Positions 55,306 through 64,000 of a stretch of 64,000 nt of DNA are shown here, piece by piece. The notes below the pieces were generated by a model. That model did not search any database. It saw only the letters and a list, made by a program, of their open reading frames with translations, and was not told the DNA's origin. Numbering within the stretch: position 1 is the first letter of the stretch; the number at the start of each line of letters is the position of its first letter. A program made the position numbers and the translations under genes. Origin of the DNA: Clostridium sp. AM30-24 (lineage in GTDB: Bacteria > Bacillota > Clostridia > Lachnospirales > Lachnospiraceae); the NCBI RefSeq assembly GCF_003480435.1, contig NZ_QUJB01000005.1, positions 124,001 through 188,000 of the forward strand. Reading direction: 5' to 3'.

Positions 55306-56301
55306 TCACCCGATTTCAACGACCGTATGGATAAACCGTTCCTTCGCCTCCTGCTGCGCTTCCAGCTTTCTGATCTTTTCCGTGCTCTTCGCCGGCACCC
55401 AGGCTTTGTTGGCGTTGTAATAAAAATTGATCTGTTTCCAGTACTTTTCCGGATACAGAAGGAGATAATATAATACCTGACGTTCTGATCCGGAGACCGG
55501 CAGCACTCTCTCGTAAGTTTCCAGGATCTGCTGTCCCAGCCGTACGTTCCAGTCATGCTTTTCCATGACCTTTCTTAAAAAATAGTACAGATCCTCCATC
55601 TGGACTCCCAGATGCATCTGGTTAAATTCCGTCACTGCCACATACCCGTTCCCGATCAGGATATGGTGGTAATCCGGCTCCCCATGACAGACCGCATAAC
55701 CGTCAAGGATCTCTTTTCCATGCGTTTCATATAGCTGCGCCATGCCGCGCTCCGCTTCCACAGACTGGGCAGCAAAACGTTCAAAATTTCCGATCACACA
55801 GAGTTCAAATTCATTCTTCTTTCTCTTCCCACGGATATATGTTCTCGCTTTTTTTAATTCTCTGTTGTGGCGGCGCATGGCCTCAAAAAGCGGCGGGGAG
55901 ATCATGGATCTCCTGTTCCACGCCTCCTGCCGCTCGATCCTGCGGAACTGCCGGTGCAAAAGCGCCAGGGCCCGCACCGCTGACAAGACTTCTCTCTCGT
56001 CCTTCAGATCACATTCCGGGTCCGCAAACCATTCCTTCACGATATATCTGGTTCCGTCCTCTGCCGTCGACAGCAGTTCTCCCGCAGAATTTCTCATATA
56101 CCGGTCTGCCCTCAGAGTCTCCATTCCGTCTAATGAACGCAAAACCTCCTCTTCAAATTCCAGCCGGTTCACACTTCCGCGATATTCTTTTAAGAGCCGC
56201 AGTCCCTGATCTGTCTCCAGAATCCAGGATCCGCGTCCCCGCCGCAAAACATCCACCTGAAATCCATACGTTTTCTCCGCTTCTTCCTTCCAGTCGATCA
56301 C
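55306..56301 (-). CDS. CotS-family spore coat protein
   Basis: Kinase-fold spore coat protein of the CotS/YtaA/CotI group. The 331-residue protein starts at GTG 56301, seven bases after GGGGGA, reading MIDWKEEAEKTYGFQVDVL. The C-terminal kinase-like segment has VCHGEPDYHHILIGNGYVAV and FNQMHLGVQMEDLYYFLRKVMEKHDWN, the characteristic CotS motif in place of HGDLHxxNVL. It is probably non-catalytic or acts on coat material. No other coat gene is adjacent. The open frame continues 19 codons upstream without a match. Confidence 0.85.
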   Translation of the reverse strand: MIDWKEEAEKTYGFQVDVLRRGRGSWILETDQGLRLLKEYRGSVNRLEFEEEVLRSLDGMETLRADRYMRNSAGELLSTAEDGTRYIVKEWFADPECDLKDEREVLSAVRALALLHRQFRRIERQEAWNRRSMISPPLFEAMRRHNRELKKARTYIRGKRKKNEFELCVIGNFERFAAQSVEAERGMAQLYETHGKEILDGYAVCHGEPDYHHILIGNGYVAVTEFNQMHLGVQMEDLYYFLRKVMEKHDWNVRLGQQILETYERVLPVSGSERQVLYYLLLYPEKYWKQINFYYNANKAWVPAKSTEKIRKLEAQQEAKERFIHTVVEIG

Positions 56302-56490
56302 GATGCTATCCCCCCATATCCTGTTCTGACCTTTTCCGACACCTCCGGAAGCTGCCACCGATAGCTTCTACCGGATGTACGACAGCTAAACATTCCGGTC
56401 CTCAACCTGCTTCCGGAATTTCCTTCTGCACAAGATATGAAAATAATCCGGAGATTATTCCCGCGCCGGGCGGCGGGGCATGGGGCAGCC

Positions 56491-56580
56491 TGCATCTTCG
56501 CGCGGGTGCGCATCACCGGCACATTCTCACGCCGAGCGCGATCGCTTGCGACATGTTTCTTCTTCGCGCAAGTGCACATC
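56491..56580. repeat. Family C intergenic repeat, two half-units
   Basis: GCATCTTCGCGCGGGTGCGC (56491-56510) and TTCTTCTTCGCGCAAGTGCA (56557-56576) are the same motif 66 bp apart. On the minus strand 56580-56515 aligns with the 45162 repeat. The surrounding 56302-56490 is GC-rich and holds no gene I can support; a 112-codon minus-strand frame across it looks spurious. A perfect hairpin TTTGCACG/CGTGCAAA follows at 56582. Confidence 0.65.
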
Positions 56581-56651
56581 ATTTGCACGTTCGTGCAAAA
56601 AAGACACCTGCAAAATCCTCTGCAGATGCCTCTCATGACACGATTTATCTT

Positions 56652-56691
56652 GTTACCGTTCAGCCAAACCAGTGTATGGCTGAGCTGTAAC
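56652..56691. mobile_element. Degenerate palindromic element at the cca stop codon
   Basis: GTTACCGTTCAGCC (56652-56665) and GGCTGAGCTGTAAC (56678-56691) pair at 12 of 14 positions. Flanking 8-mers TTTATCTT and CTTATATT match at 6 of 8. The cca stop codon lies in the right-hand flank. It could also serve as a weak terminator of cca. Confidence 0.5.
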
Positions 56692-56692
56692 C

Positions 56693-57985
56693 TTATATTT
56701 TCTTAAATTGATTAATTTTCTCTAATAATATATCTTTTTTATTTAATTTCGGTTCTTCAAGCACTAAATTCAAAAGATACATGAGTCCGTCGCCGATCTG
56801 CTTTCCCTTTTCCAGACCTTGCTGAAGAAGATCACCGCCGTTGACCGCCAGCTGTTTCAGGCTTACGCAGTCTCCAGCCTCTCTGATCTCCTCAAAAAGC
56901 CGCAGGAGCTCTGGAACCGTCTCATCTCCATCCAGCTTCTTGAGCTGCATGGCACCCAGAAACTGGTACTCCGTCACACGGCTCAAAAGCTTCCGTATCT
57001 GGACCTTATCGACCGCGAGCGGTGCCTGAAATGCCATGACCATGCTTTTCACATTTCCGATCGTGTCGTTGTCAAGCTTTAATCCACGCAGGATCTTCAC
57101 CGCCTGCTCCGGTGTCATGTGGCGCAGGAAACCTGCCCAGCGATGGGATTTGTCAGCCGGAAGCGCGGCGAGACCGGTCCAGCATTCTTTCAATGCCTCT
57201 CTGGAAGCCCCGTCCACCAAACAGCCGCATGTCCCCGGAGTTTCGTTTTCCCCTGCATTATGCGAATTTTCTCTCTCCAGCTCCCTCTCAAACACCTCCG
57301 GGAACCCGGACGTCACATAGTCTGCAATTCCCGTCTCATCCACCATCCAGATCTTCTCCGGATGATCCGAGAGCAGAAGCTTCGTGAGTTCCACCTGGAT
57401 CCTCTCCTTGCTCACATGGGTGAGATTCGGGGCGATCTTGACAATGGCCTTATAGGTCTCATCCTCGATCACAAAATCCAGCTGGGCCGCAAAACGCACA
57501 GCCCTGAGAATCCGCAGTGCGTCCTCCGTAAACCTGTCACCCGCGCATCCGACACAGCGGATCACCCGGCGTTTCAGATCTTCCATTCCCTCAAATTCAT
57601 CTACGATTCCCGTCTCATGGCTGTATGCCATGGCGTTGATCGTAAAGTCACGGCGCTTTAGATCTTCCCTGAGATCCGGTGTAAACTCCACGGTCTCCGG
57701 ATGTCTTCCATCCAGATATTCCCCGTCGATCCGGTAGGTGGTCACCTCATAGCCTTTTCCGTGCTTGATGATCGTCACGGTTCCATGCTTTAAGCCGGTA
57801 TCCACGGTCTTTCCAAAAATTTCCTTCACCTGCTCCGGCTTTGCGGAGGTCGTGATGTCCCAGTCCCCCGGGATCCTGCCAAGGACAGCGTCCCGGACAC
57901 AGCCACCTACGATAAATGCCTCATATCCATGGCTTCGTATATTATCAATGATCCATTCCGCCTCATAGGGCATCTCAATTCTCAC
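56693..57985 (-). CDS. cca: CCA-adding tRNA nucleotidyltransferase
   Basis: Adds or repairs the 3' CCA of tRNAs. It has the class II signature GGCVRDAVLGRIPGDWDITT with the two catalytic aspartates, the RRDFTINAM motif, and the tRNA-binding helical domain (AVRFAAQLDFVIEDET). GTG 57985 follows AAGGAGG by eleven bases and gives 430 residues starting MRIEMPYEAEWII. The frame continues to 58018 within repeat DNA. It may be a full CCA enzyme or A-adding only; motif E-G-x-x-x-R was not analysed in detail. Confidence 0.93.
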   Translation of the reverse strand: MRIEMPYEAEWIIDNIRSHGYEAFIVGGCVRDAVLGRIPGDWDITTSAKPEQVKEIFGKTVDTGLKHGTVTIIKHGKGYEVTTYRIDGEYLDGRHPETVEFTPDLREDLKRRDFTINAMAYSHETGIVDEFEGMEDLKRRVIRCVGCAGDRFTEDALRILRAVRFAAQLDFVIEDETYKAIVKIAPNLTHVSKERIQVELTKLLLSDHPEKIWMVDETGIADYVTSGFPEVFERELERENSHNAGENETPGTCGCLVDGASREALKECWTGLAALPADKSHRWAGFLRHMTPEQAVKILRGLKLDNDTIGNVKSMVMAFQAPLAVDKVQIRKLLSRVTEYQFLGAMQLKKLDGDETVPELLRLFEEIREAGDCVSLKQLAVNGGDLLQQGLEKGKQIGDGLMYLLNLVLEEPKLNKKDILLEKINQFKKI

Positions 57986-58079
57986 CGGCCCGGTCACCTC
58001 CTTATGAGTTACACGCAAAAATCCATTCCATATCGGCTACGCCGATGGGATTTTTGCCTTCCGGCTTATGTTTTCTTAC

Positions 58080-58123
58080 GGTCAGCGCAGCAAGCGCGCA
58101 GACCTACTGCACAGTTACCAGAT
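58080..58123. repeat. Half family B element at the 3' end of bioY
   Basis: On the minus strand GTAACTGTGCAG (58123-58112) then TCTGCGCGC and TGCTGCGCTGACC align over about 40 bp with the 5793 element. The first 12 bases and the next TAG supply the last codons (Val-Thr-Val-Gln) and stop of bioY. The other inverted end is missing. A separate 10-bp hairpin GCAAAAATCC/GGATTTTTGC lies at 58013-58056. Confidence 0.6.
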
Positions 58124-58676
58124 TTTTCAGAATCGGGATCAGCCGCTTTGCCAGCACCGCTGCCAGAACACATAAAATAAAATCCTCACTGACCGTCAGA
58201 AGAAAGCAGTTGATCAACACGAGCTTCCATCCGACGCTTACACCAAGAACAAAATTGCTGCACACATAAAAATAGACCATTCCGCAGCCATAATCCGCGA
58301 GAAGTCCCAAGAATGCAGAAAATAAAAGCCATGAAAAGGAGGAATCCTTCCTGATCTCAAACACACGTCCCGTCACATAGGCTGCCACTGCGAAGCCGAT
58401 GAGGAAGCCAAATGTGGGCTTCAAAAGATACGCCGGACCTCCGCCCGTAGCGAAGACCGGTATCCCACACAATCCGATCACCAGATATGTCAGCACGCTG
58501 GCAAATGCCCTTTTTGATCCAAGCAAAAGCGCCGCAAGCAGCACAAAGAAAAACTGCAGTGTAAAGTGCATGGGCACCGGCTGCACCGGAATCGTGATCT
58601 TGAGAAAAGCTCCGACGCCGATGAGGGCTGTAAACAGCCCTCCGAGCGTCAGATCCCTGATGTTCCATTGGTTCAT
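58104..58676 (-). CDS. bioY: BioY family biotin transporter S component
   Basis: Substrate-binding membrane subunit of an ECF-type biotin transporter, six helices, 190 residues. Family motifs: IRDLTLGGLFTALIGVGAFLK and IPVQPVPMHFTLQ at the start, and GIPVFATGGGPAYLLKPTFGFLIGF. ECF subunits EcfA and EcfT are not adjacent, so it would use a shared module. Its ATG overlaps the proS stop as TAATG, so it is translationally coupled to proS. The final four residues are coded by a repeat element. Confidence 0.9.
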   Translation of the reverse strand: MNQWNIRDLTLGGLFTALIGVGAFLKITIPVQPVPMHFTLQFFFVLLAALLLGSKRAFASVLTYLVIGLCGIPVFATGGGPAYLLKPTFGFLIGFAVAAYVTGRVFEIRKDSSFSWLLFSAFLGLLADYGCGMVYFYVCSNFVLGVSVGWKLVLINCFLLTVSEDFILCVLAAVLAKRLIPILKNLVTVQ

Positions 58677-60109
58677 TAATATGCTTTGCCCCAGTATACC
58701 ATCTTGGTTGCCGGCTTGCCGCAGCATACGCATGTCTCAGCAAGCTTCTCCTGCTTGAACGGCATACATCTGGAGGTCACGCCAACCTGCTCCTTTAACT
58801 TATCCTCACATTCCTGGCAGCCGCACCACATTGCGCGGATGAAGCCCGGCTTATTGTCAGCGATATCCTTCATCTCTTCCATGTTGTGAGCATCATAGGT
58901 GTGGGCATCACGGTGTGCTTTCGCACGCTCGTACATGTCATGCTGGATCGTCTTTAAGAGCTCATCCACCTTCTCTGCGATCTCGCTTAAAGCGACGGTG
59001 ATCTTCTCGTGGGTGTCACGGCGTACTAATACAGCCTGACCTGCCTCGATATCCTTCGGTCCAAGTTCTACACGGACCGGGATTCCTCTCATCTCGGACT
59101 CGGAGAACTTCCAGCCCGGGCTCTTATCAGAATCATCAACTTTTACGCGGAAGTTGGAGAGAACCTCCTCGACCTCTCTTGCCTTCTCAAGAACGCCCTC
59201 CTGCTGCTGGCGGATCGGAACGATCACGACCTGAGTCGGAGCTACGTTTGGCGGAAGAACAAGACCCTCGTTATCACCGTGTACCATGATGATGGCACCG
59301 ATCATACGGGTCGTCATACCCCAGGAGGTCTGGTGAACATATTTTAACTGATTGTCCTTATCGGAATACTGAATGCCGAAAGCCTTTGCGAAACCATCGC
59401 CGAAGTTGTGGCTGGTTCCGGACTGGAGTGCCTTTCCGTCATGCATTAAGGACTCGATGGTATAGGTTGCCTCAGCACCTGCGAATTTTTCTTTATCTGT
59501 CTTCTGTCCGCGAACGACCGGGATCGCAAGGAAATCCTCGCAGAAATCTGCATAGAGGTTTAACATCTGGATCGTTCTCTCCTGAGCTTCCTCTGCTGTC
59601 GCATGTGCGGTGTGGCCTTCCTGCCATAAGAACTCTCTGGAGCGGAGGAACGGTCTTGTCGTCTTCTCCCATCTTACTACGGAACACCACTGGTTGTATA
59701 CCTTCGGAAGGTCACGGTAGGAGTGGATGTCTTTCTGGTAGAAATCGCAGAACAGGGTCTCGGATGTCGGGCGGACGCAGAGACGCTCCTGAAGCGGCTC
59801 AAGACCTCCCTGTGTTACCCATGCAACTTCCGGTGCAAAACCTTCTACATGGTCTTTCTCTTTATCAAGTAAGCTTTCCGGGATGAATAACGGCATGTAA
59901 ACATTCTTTACGCCTGCTTTTTTAAAGCGCTTGTCCAGTTCATGCTGGATGTTCTCCCAGATCGCATATCCGTCTGGTTTGATGACCATGCAGCCCTTTA
60001 CGCTCGCATAATCACATAACTCTGCCTTTTTTACAACGTCTGTGTACCACTGCGCGAAATCATCTTCCATGGAAGTGATGGATTCCACAAGTTTCTTGTC
60101 TCTTGCCAT
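58676..60109 (-). CDS. proS: Proline--tRNA ligase, archaeal/eukaryotic type
   Basis: Charges tRNA-Pro. At 477 residues it is the short ProS type 3 without the bacterial editing insertion. Class II motifs: VRPTSETLF (2-like region), [16 protein letters not shown] and [10 protein letters not shown]. The C-terminal domain has a zinc-binding cysteine set (CGCQECEDK and CVCCGKPA) and ends in Tyr, as in archaeal-type ProRS. It is preceded by a T-box leader with a CCG specifier, and coupled to bioY downstream. Confidence 0.97.
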   Translation of the reverse strand: MARDKKLVESITSMEDDFAQWYTDVVKKAELCDYASVKGCMVIKPDGYAIWENIQHELDKRFKKAGVKNVYMPLFIPESLLDKEKDHVEGFAPEVAWVTQGGLEPLQERLCVRPTSETLFCDFYQKDIHSYRDLPKVYNQWCSVVRWEKTTRPFLRSREFLWQEGHTAHATAEEAQERTIQMLNLYADFCEDFLAIPVVRGQKTDKEKFAGAEATYTIESLMHDGKALQSGTSHNFGDGFAKAFGIQYSDKDNQLKYVHQTSWGMTTRMIGAIIMVHGDNEGLVLPPNVAPTQVVIVPIRQQQEGVLEKAREVEEVLSNFRVKVDDSDKSPGWKFSESEMRGIPVRVELGPKDIEAGQAVLVRRDTHEKITVALSEIAEKVDELLKTIQHDMYERAKAHRDAHTYDAHNMEEMKDIADNKPGFIRAMWCGCQECEDKLKEQVGVTSRCMPFKQEKLAETCVCCGKPATKMVYWGKAY

Positions 60110-60263
60110 TGTTTTTCTCCTTTATATGAATTCTTAGATTGCATACATATGAAAGTTAAGGAATCAGGACGCCTGCTCCGTTTCGGGCAGTGCCGGATAG
60201 GCACCATACCACTGGTACTTAGCAACATCGAGATCTCGTATAAACGTAGAATTCTCTGCCCAC

Positions 60264-60578
60264 AGAAATAAAAAGGCTGTCAGTCCCCACTTAAGGGACC
60301 GACAGCCGGCGTTACCACCCAAATTAGCTTCCGCATCTTTCCGGAAAGCTCTCCTCTGATATCCGTTAACGCCGGATCTACGCTGTACTTAACAATGTAG
60401 TCTTTACAGACACAGCCGCTTATTTCCGCTGCCGTTTTCCGCATTTTCCACATCTCTCGCACAAAGCTCCGAGGCCGGTTCAACGACGCGCACATGGAAG
60501 TTCTCACCACCTGCTTCCTCTCTGGGATGCCGCCATTCATCTACTTTCCCTCTTCAATGCCTGTCTGATATGCATATA
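60264..60578 (-). ncRNA. T-box riboswitch of proS (specifier CCG)
   Basis: tRNA-Pro-sensing leader that controls premature termination. Stem I contains the loop-E pair AGTA (5' side, near 60543) and GAA (60481-60479), followed by CCG (60478-60476), a proline codon, as specifier. The T-box core GGGTGGTAACGCC lies at 60320-60308, with TGGT to pair with the uncharged tRNA 3' end. The terminator stem GGCTGTC then GGTCCC (60307-60295) pairs with GGGGAC and TGACAGCC, followed by TTTTTATTT. A short open frame across it is not a gene. Confidence 0.93.
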
Positions 60579-60584
60579 TCATGG

Positions 60585-60613
60585 ATTTTAATGGATTTTT
60601 CCATGTTTGTCAA
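60585..60613 (-). promoter_or_regulatory. proS T-box promoter
   Basis: On the minus strand TTGACA (60613-60608), a 17-nt spacer and TAAAAT (60590-60585). Transcription would start just before stem I of the T-box. Confidence 0.8.
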
Positions 60614-60693
60614 GACTCCTGCATGGATTTTACAGGTCAGCATCACCGCCCCGGAGTCTCACGCTCCGTGCGTCCGATCCGGACGCACCTTTC

Positions 60694-60912
60694 TTAAAAT
60701 ATCAGTTTAATCACCAGCCATCCGGCTGCGATGCATAACAGCACCAGCGCAAACGCTGCGGAGAGACCGAACAAGACAGCTCCGACAGCGATGGATAAGA
60801 TAAATCCAAACAGGCTGAGCACCGAGCCCAGAAGCTTTCCGCATACTCCTAACACAAGACCGACACATTTGAATATCACGATAAGGAATATGATCGCAAA
60901 TAGAATTGACAT
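60694..60912 (-). CDS. Small hydrophobic membrane protein
   Basis: A 72-residue protein with two or three membrane helices and almost no soluble part (MSILFAIIFLIVIFKCVGL and GAVLFGLSAAFALVLLCI). It is likely real because GGAGG lies six bases before ATG 60912. I do not recognise a family. It stands alone between proS and the ABC exporter genes. Confidence 0.65.
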   Translation of the reverse strand: MSILFAIIFLIVIFKCVGLVLGVCGKLLGSVLSLFGFILSIAVGAVLFGLSAAFALVLLCIAAGWLVIKLIF

Positions 60913-61057
60913 CTTTTACCTCCTATCAAACCGGCTCAGGATTCCTGCACATCCTCGCAGAGCGTTTCTCTCAGCCGTAGCCTTGCTCCAAGTGGAATAA
61001 AAATCCTCGATTTCTTCGACCTATTATATTCCTATTATGAAAATTTGTAAATATCAA

Positions 61058-62734
61058 TCAACTTCCGATCGCCAGATACCGGATTTGATCCGCCCCGTTT
61101 CTCCTGTAAACACGGTGAGAGATCGAGATGACCGTGCGTCCTTCCGACGCATACTTTAACGCACAGAGCACCATCTCCTCCGTCTCTGCGTCCAGATTCG
61201 CCGTAATCTCATCGAGAAGCAGGATCTTCGGCTCCCCGGCAACAGCCCGGGCAATGGATAAGAGCTGCCACTGTCCCTGAGAGAAGATCTCCGGTTTACA
61301 TAATGTATCATATCCGTGATCCAGACTCATGATCGTCTCATGAAGTCCCACAAGCTTTGCGGACGCCTGCACGGCTTCGTCCCCGATCTCCGGATCAAAC
61401 AGTGTGATCTGATCGCGGATTGTGCCCGGAACCATGTGGAAGGACTGCTCCACATAGCCGAACTTCTTTCTCTTCTCTTTATCGGTGATCCGGTATGCCG
61501 CCTCGCCCTCGATCAGCACCTTGCCGGAATCTGGCCTGTAAAGTCCCAGGAGGAGCTTAAAGATCGTACTCTTTCCCACTCCGGTGCGTCCTGTGAGTGT
61601 TACCTGCTCGCCGGGATCGATCGCGAAATTCAGGTCATTTAAAACGATGTGGTCGTCGTAGCCGAAGGTGACATCCTTGAACTCTATGCATGGCTCTGCT
61701 CCGGCCTTTCCATTTTTATGTGCGGAATCCGTAAAAACTCTTTCTCCCACCATCTCCCTCTCAGGCTTTGCCAGAAACTCATTGATCCGGCAGACACCGG
61801 CAACCGCCGACTGGATCGTCTGGATCTCCATGCCGAGATTCTCGATCGGTGAGAATATCTGGGAGATATAGTTGATGACTGCGACAGAGGTTCCCACGGA
61901 CATGCCAAACAGAGTCAGAACTCTTTTGTTTCCGGAGGCCGCAAACAGCATGACAGCCGCCACCACAACCGCGTTTAAGAACAGGATCACCGGTGAGTAG
62001 ACAGCGTCATAAAAATTCGTCTTCTCGATTGCTGCATAGCTCTCACCGATGTAATCGTCATACCGCCGTTCCATGTATGCCTCTTTTCGAAGCGTGTGGA
62101 TCGTGCGGATACAACGGATCGTTTCCGGAACATGGTTTGTGACACGGCTTACTGCCGCGCGATTCTCTAACTGTGCCGCCAACATCCGCTTCTGAACGCT
62201 CCTCGTAAATACAAAGATCAGCGGGATCAAAAGAGCGAGAAGCATTGCAATCCCCCGGTTTCTAAACCAGATCACCGCGAAAATACTGATGACTCGGCAG
62301 GCATCCGCGAACATGCTGATGATCCCGGAGGTAAACAGCGCCTCCACCGTGTCCACATCGCCCACGAACCTGGATACCACAGTTCCGGGCTCTTCCTTAT
62401 TTAATGTGTAAGCATCAAGCCGGACAAGCTTATTGGAAAGCTTGCTCCGGAACGCATGGGTCATCTTCTGGCCAAACACAGTCAGGAAGCTTTCTCTTAA
62501 AGATTCCAGTGCTCCTGTCAGAAGGATCAGCAGAAAATACTCTGCCGCCATGGAAAATCCCGGAAAATCTCCACCGGCGATCCGGTCAATGATTCTTCCA
62601 AGTACAAGAGGCGGAAGCATGGAAACAGCCACAGCCCCCATCACGGTCAAGCCGATTCCGATGGAAAGCCATTTTTCCCGCGTGATGGTCTCTCTTATAA
62701 TGGATGCCGCGCTGATTCTTTTCTTTCCGGCCAT
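61058..62734 (-). CDS. ABC exporter half-transporter with degenerate signature (subunit 2)
   Basis: Membrane-ATPase fusion of the type I exporter class, about 558 residues: six helices (about 30-320), then an NBD with Walker A GRTGVGKST, Q-loop, signature FSQGQ (instead of LSGGQ) and Walker B LLLDE with catalytic Glu. The H-loop is ISHR. ATG 62734 overlaps the upstream stop as TAATG and follows AAGGAGG. It forms a heterodimer with the upstream gene. The substrate is unknown. Confidence 0.9.
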   Translation of the reverse strand: MAGKKRISAASIIRETITREKWLSIGIGLTVMGAVAVSMLPPLVLGRIIDRIAGGDFPGFSMAAEYFLLILLTGALESLRESFLTVFGQKMTHAFRSKLSNKLVRLDAYTLNKEEPGTVVSRFVGDVDTVEALFTSGIISMFADACRVISIFAVIWFRNRGIAMLLALLIPLIFVFTRSVQKRMLAAQLENRAAVSRVTNHVPETIRCIRTIHTLRKEAYMERRYDDYIGESYAAIEKTNFYDAVYSPVILFLNAVVVAAVMLFAASGNKRVLTLFGMSVGTSVAVINYISQIFSPIENLGMEIQTIQSAVAGVCRINEFLAKPEREMVGERVFTDSAHKNGKAGAEPCIEFKDVTFGYDDHIVLNDLNFAIDPGEQVTLTGRTGVGKSTIFKLLLGLYRPDSGKVLIEGEAAYRITDKEKRKKFGYVEQSFHMVPGTIRDQITLFDPEIGDEAVQASAKLVGLHETIMSLDHGYDTLCKPEIFSQGQWQLLSIARAVAGEPKILLLDEITANLDAETEEMVLCALKYASEGRTVISISHRVYRRNGADQIRYLAIGS

Positions 62735-64000
62735 TATTTTCTCCTCCTTTCCCCGGTCAAACTGCATTCTTCCTTTGCTTCTTTTTGGGATACCTGCGCC
62801 CTGTAAAGCTCCGCATACTGCAGATTTTCCGCCATCATCCTCTCATGACTTTTGCATACTCCCATCTTTCGGTCCATCCAGATCACCTGATCAAGCTCCG
62901 GGAACAGGTACAGCCTGTGGGAGATTAGGAACACGATCCGATCTTTCGAATATGCTTTCACATGCTCAAACACCTGTTTTTCCGTCCTTCTGTCAAGTGC
63001 CGAGAACGGATCATCCAGAACCAGAATCGGCTTTTCGTGACAGAGCGTTCTCGCCAGGGCAAGGCGTGCCGCCTGGCCCCCTGAGAGGCGGACACCGCTG
63101 TTTCCGACAACGGTTTTCTCCTTCTCTTCCATCTCCCGGACTTCCTCATCGAGACACACGGCCTTAAGCCATGTCCAGACATCATCATCGTCCCCTAAGA
63201 GCACGTTGTTCTCCACACTGTCTCCCAGAAGCTCCGGATCATGCCCAAGGTATCCGACGATCCGGCTCCGCTCCTGTTCCGTATAGGAGGAAAGCTCCCT
63301 GCTGCCGTAAGTCAGATGTCCTTCATACGGATATTCGCAGAGAAAACTCCTTCCCAGCGTAGATTTTCCGCATGCCACCGGACCGGTGATCCCGATGATC
63401 TGGCCCGGCATCGCAGTGAAGGAAATATCCCTGAAAATCGGATCACTGCCCGGATAGGCAAAGGTGAGGTGATCGGCAGTGATCACTTTCTCCATTTTTC
63501 CGACTTCTTTCATTCTCGTCTTATCTTCTGTGCCGCCTTCCCAGTCAGCATTCATAGGCTCACCACAATTTTCGATGCTGATTTTTTCCTCTCTTACCGC
63601 GATCTCATCTTCCACCACAGTCTCTGCCGCCCGTTCCATATACGGATGGATCCGTTTCCAGGATACCTGCGCCTTCTGGACCGCATTGAAGAGCTTTGCC
63701 GCCTTTGAGGACTTGTCGGAAAGCTTCGTGTAACATGAAAGGAAGGTCGTAAACGCCGCCACATCCCATGACGTCCATCCGATCCCGACAATATTCCTTG
63801 ACCCCAAATACAGGATCATCACGGTTCCAGCCATGGCAATCACCCGGTAGACCGGCGGCAGGGCCGCGTTCCAGATATTTGCTTTCACAGCCGACTGCTC
63901 ATATTCTGTTAAACAGGCCTCATAATGTTCCCCTCGCTCCCTCTCACATCCATACACCCGGTATGTGATCGCGTTGGTGATCCTGTCCAGGGTCTCCGTG
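62734..64000 (-). CDS. ABC exporter half-transporter with Asp at catalytic Glu (5' end beyond window)
   Basis: Partner of the gene at 61058; the start lies past base 64000. The visible part covers the last membrane helices (TVMILYLGSRN) and a full NBD: Walker A GPVACGKST, signature LSGGQAARLALAR, and Walker B VLVLDD, where Asp replaces the catalytic Glu. H-loop ISHR is present. A Glu/Asp-rich linker (about 60 residues) separates the two domains. It is coupled to the next gene by TAATG. Confidence 0.9.
   Translation of the reverse strand, partial: TETLDRITNAITYRVYGCERERGEHYEACLTEYEQSAVKANIWNAALPPVYRVIAMAGTVMILYLGSRNIVGIGWTSWDVAAFTTFLSCYTKLSDKSSKAAKLFNAVQKAQVSWKRIHPYMERAAETVVEDEIAVREEKISIENCGEPMNADWEGGTEDKTRMKEVGKMEKVITADHLTFAYPGSDPIFRDISFTAMPGQIIGITGPVACGKSTLGRSFLCEYPYEGHLTYGSRELSSYTEQERSRIVGYLGHDPELLGDSVENNVLLGDDDDVWTWLKAVCLDEEVREMEEKEKTVVGNSGVRLSGGQAARLALARTLCHEKPILVLDDPFSALDRRTEKQVFEHVKAYSKDRIVFLISHRLYLFPELDQVIWMDRKMGVCKSHERMMAENLQYAELYRAQVSQKEAKEECSLTGERRRK

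Noticed and set aside
56298..56636. 112-codon minus-strand frame with Cys and Arg-rich product
   Set aside because: It is a translation of the family C repeat region; low-complexity composition and no ribosome site.
60280..60540. 86-codon minus-strand frame upstream of proS
   Set aside because: It lies entirely inside the T-box leader, whose structural motifs explain the sequence.

Overview
The window reads as chromosome of a spore-forming, anaerobic-type Firmicute of class Clostridia, most like a Lachnospiraceae member. The basis is sporulation genes (spoIIP, gpr, spoIIGA-sigE, a Spo0E-like gene, a CotS-like gene), Gram-positive regulation (CIRCE/HrcA, a proline T-box), strong AGGAGG ribosome sites, frequent TTG/GTG starts, and gene order. 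Nearly all genes are on the minus strand and every one looks intact. No rRNA, tRNA, CRISPR array, prophage or transposase gene was seen.

Layout. 1-24.4 kb follows the classic Firmicute order comEC-holA-rpsT-gpr-spoIIP-lepA-hemW-hrcA-grpE-dnaK-dnaJ, read right to left. It is interrupted by glycogen genes (glgC, glgD), a secreted 3D-domain protein, a double-Nudix protein and a MATE exporter. 21-24.4 kb holds degV, a sensor kinase and a GerMN lipoprotein just upstream of comEC. 25.5-42.1 kb is a division and cell wall (dcw) cluster: mraZ, rsmH, ftsL, a class B PBP, a YkgJ-type protein, a second class B PBP, mraY, murD, ftsW, murA, ftsQ, ftsZ, followed by spoIIGA-sigE. 42.4-54.7 kb is mixed housekeeping: spo0E-like, lgt, abgA-like, ychF, DUF1292, cobO, a UvrD-type helicase, gltX, mgtE, efp and yqeG. 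54.7-64 kb holds nrdR, cotS-like, cca, bioY, proS with its T-box, a small membrane protein and a heterodimeric ABC exporter whose first gene runs off the window.

How it works together. Stress chaperones form one HrcA-controlled operon. The dcw cluster couples septal wall synthesis to FtsZ and leads directly into the mother-cell sigma-E genes, which carry a promoter resembling the Spo0A-driven spoIIG promoter of Bacillus. The mgtE gene has a leader with its own promoter, a 32-codon ORF and a terminator-like hairpin, which suggests attenuation.

The most unusual signal lies between the genes. Small palindromic insertions with GTTACTGT- or GTAACTGT-type ends are flanked by 8-bp direct repeats. 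Three copies are 133-142 bp, one is 76 bp, and four are only 25-31 bp. They sit in UTRs and next to stop codons and look like miniature mobile elements reduced to little more than their ends.
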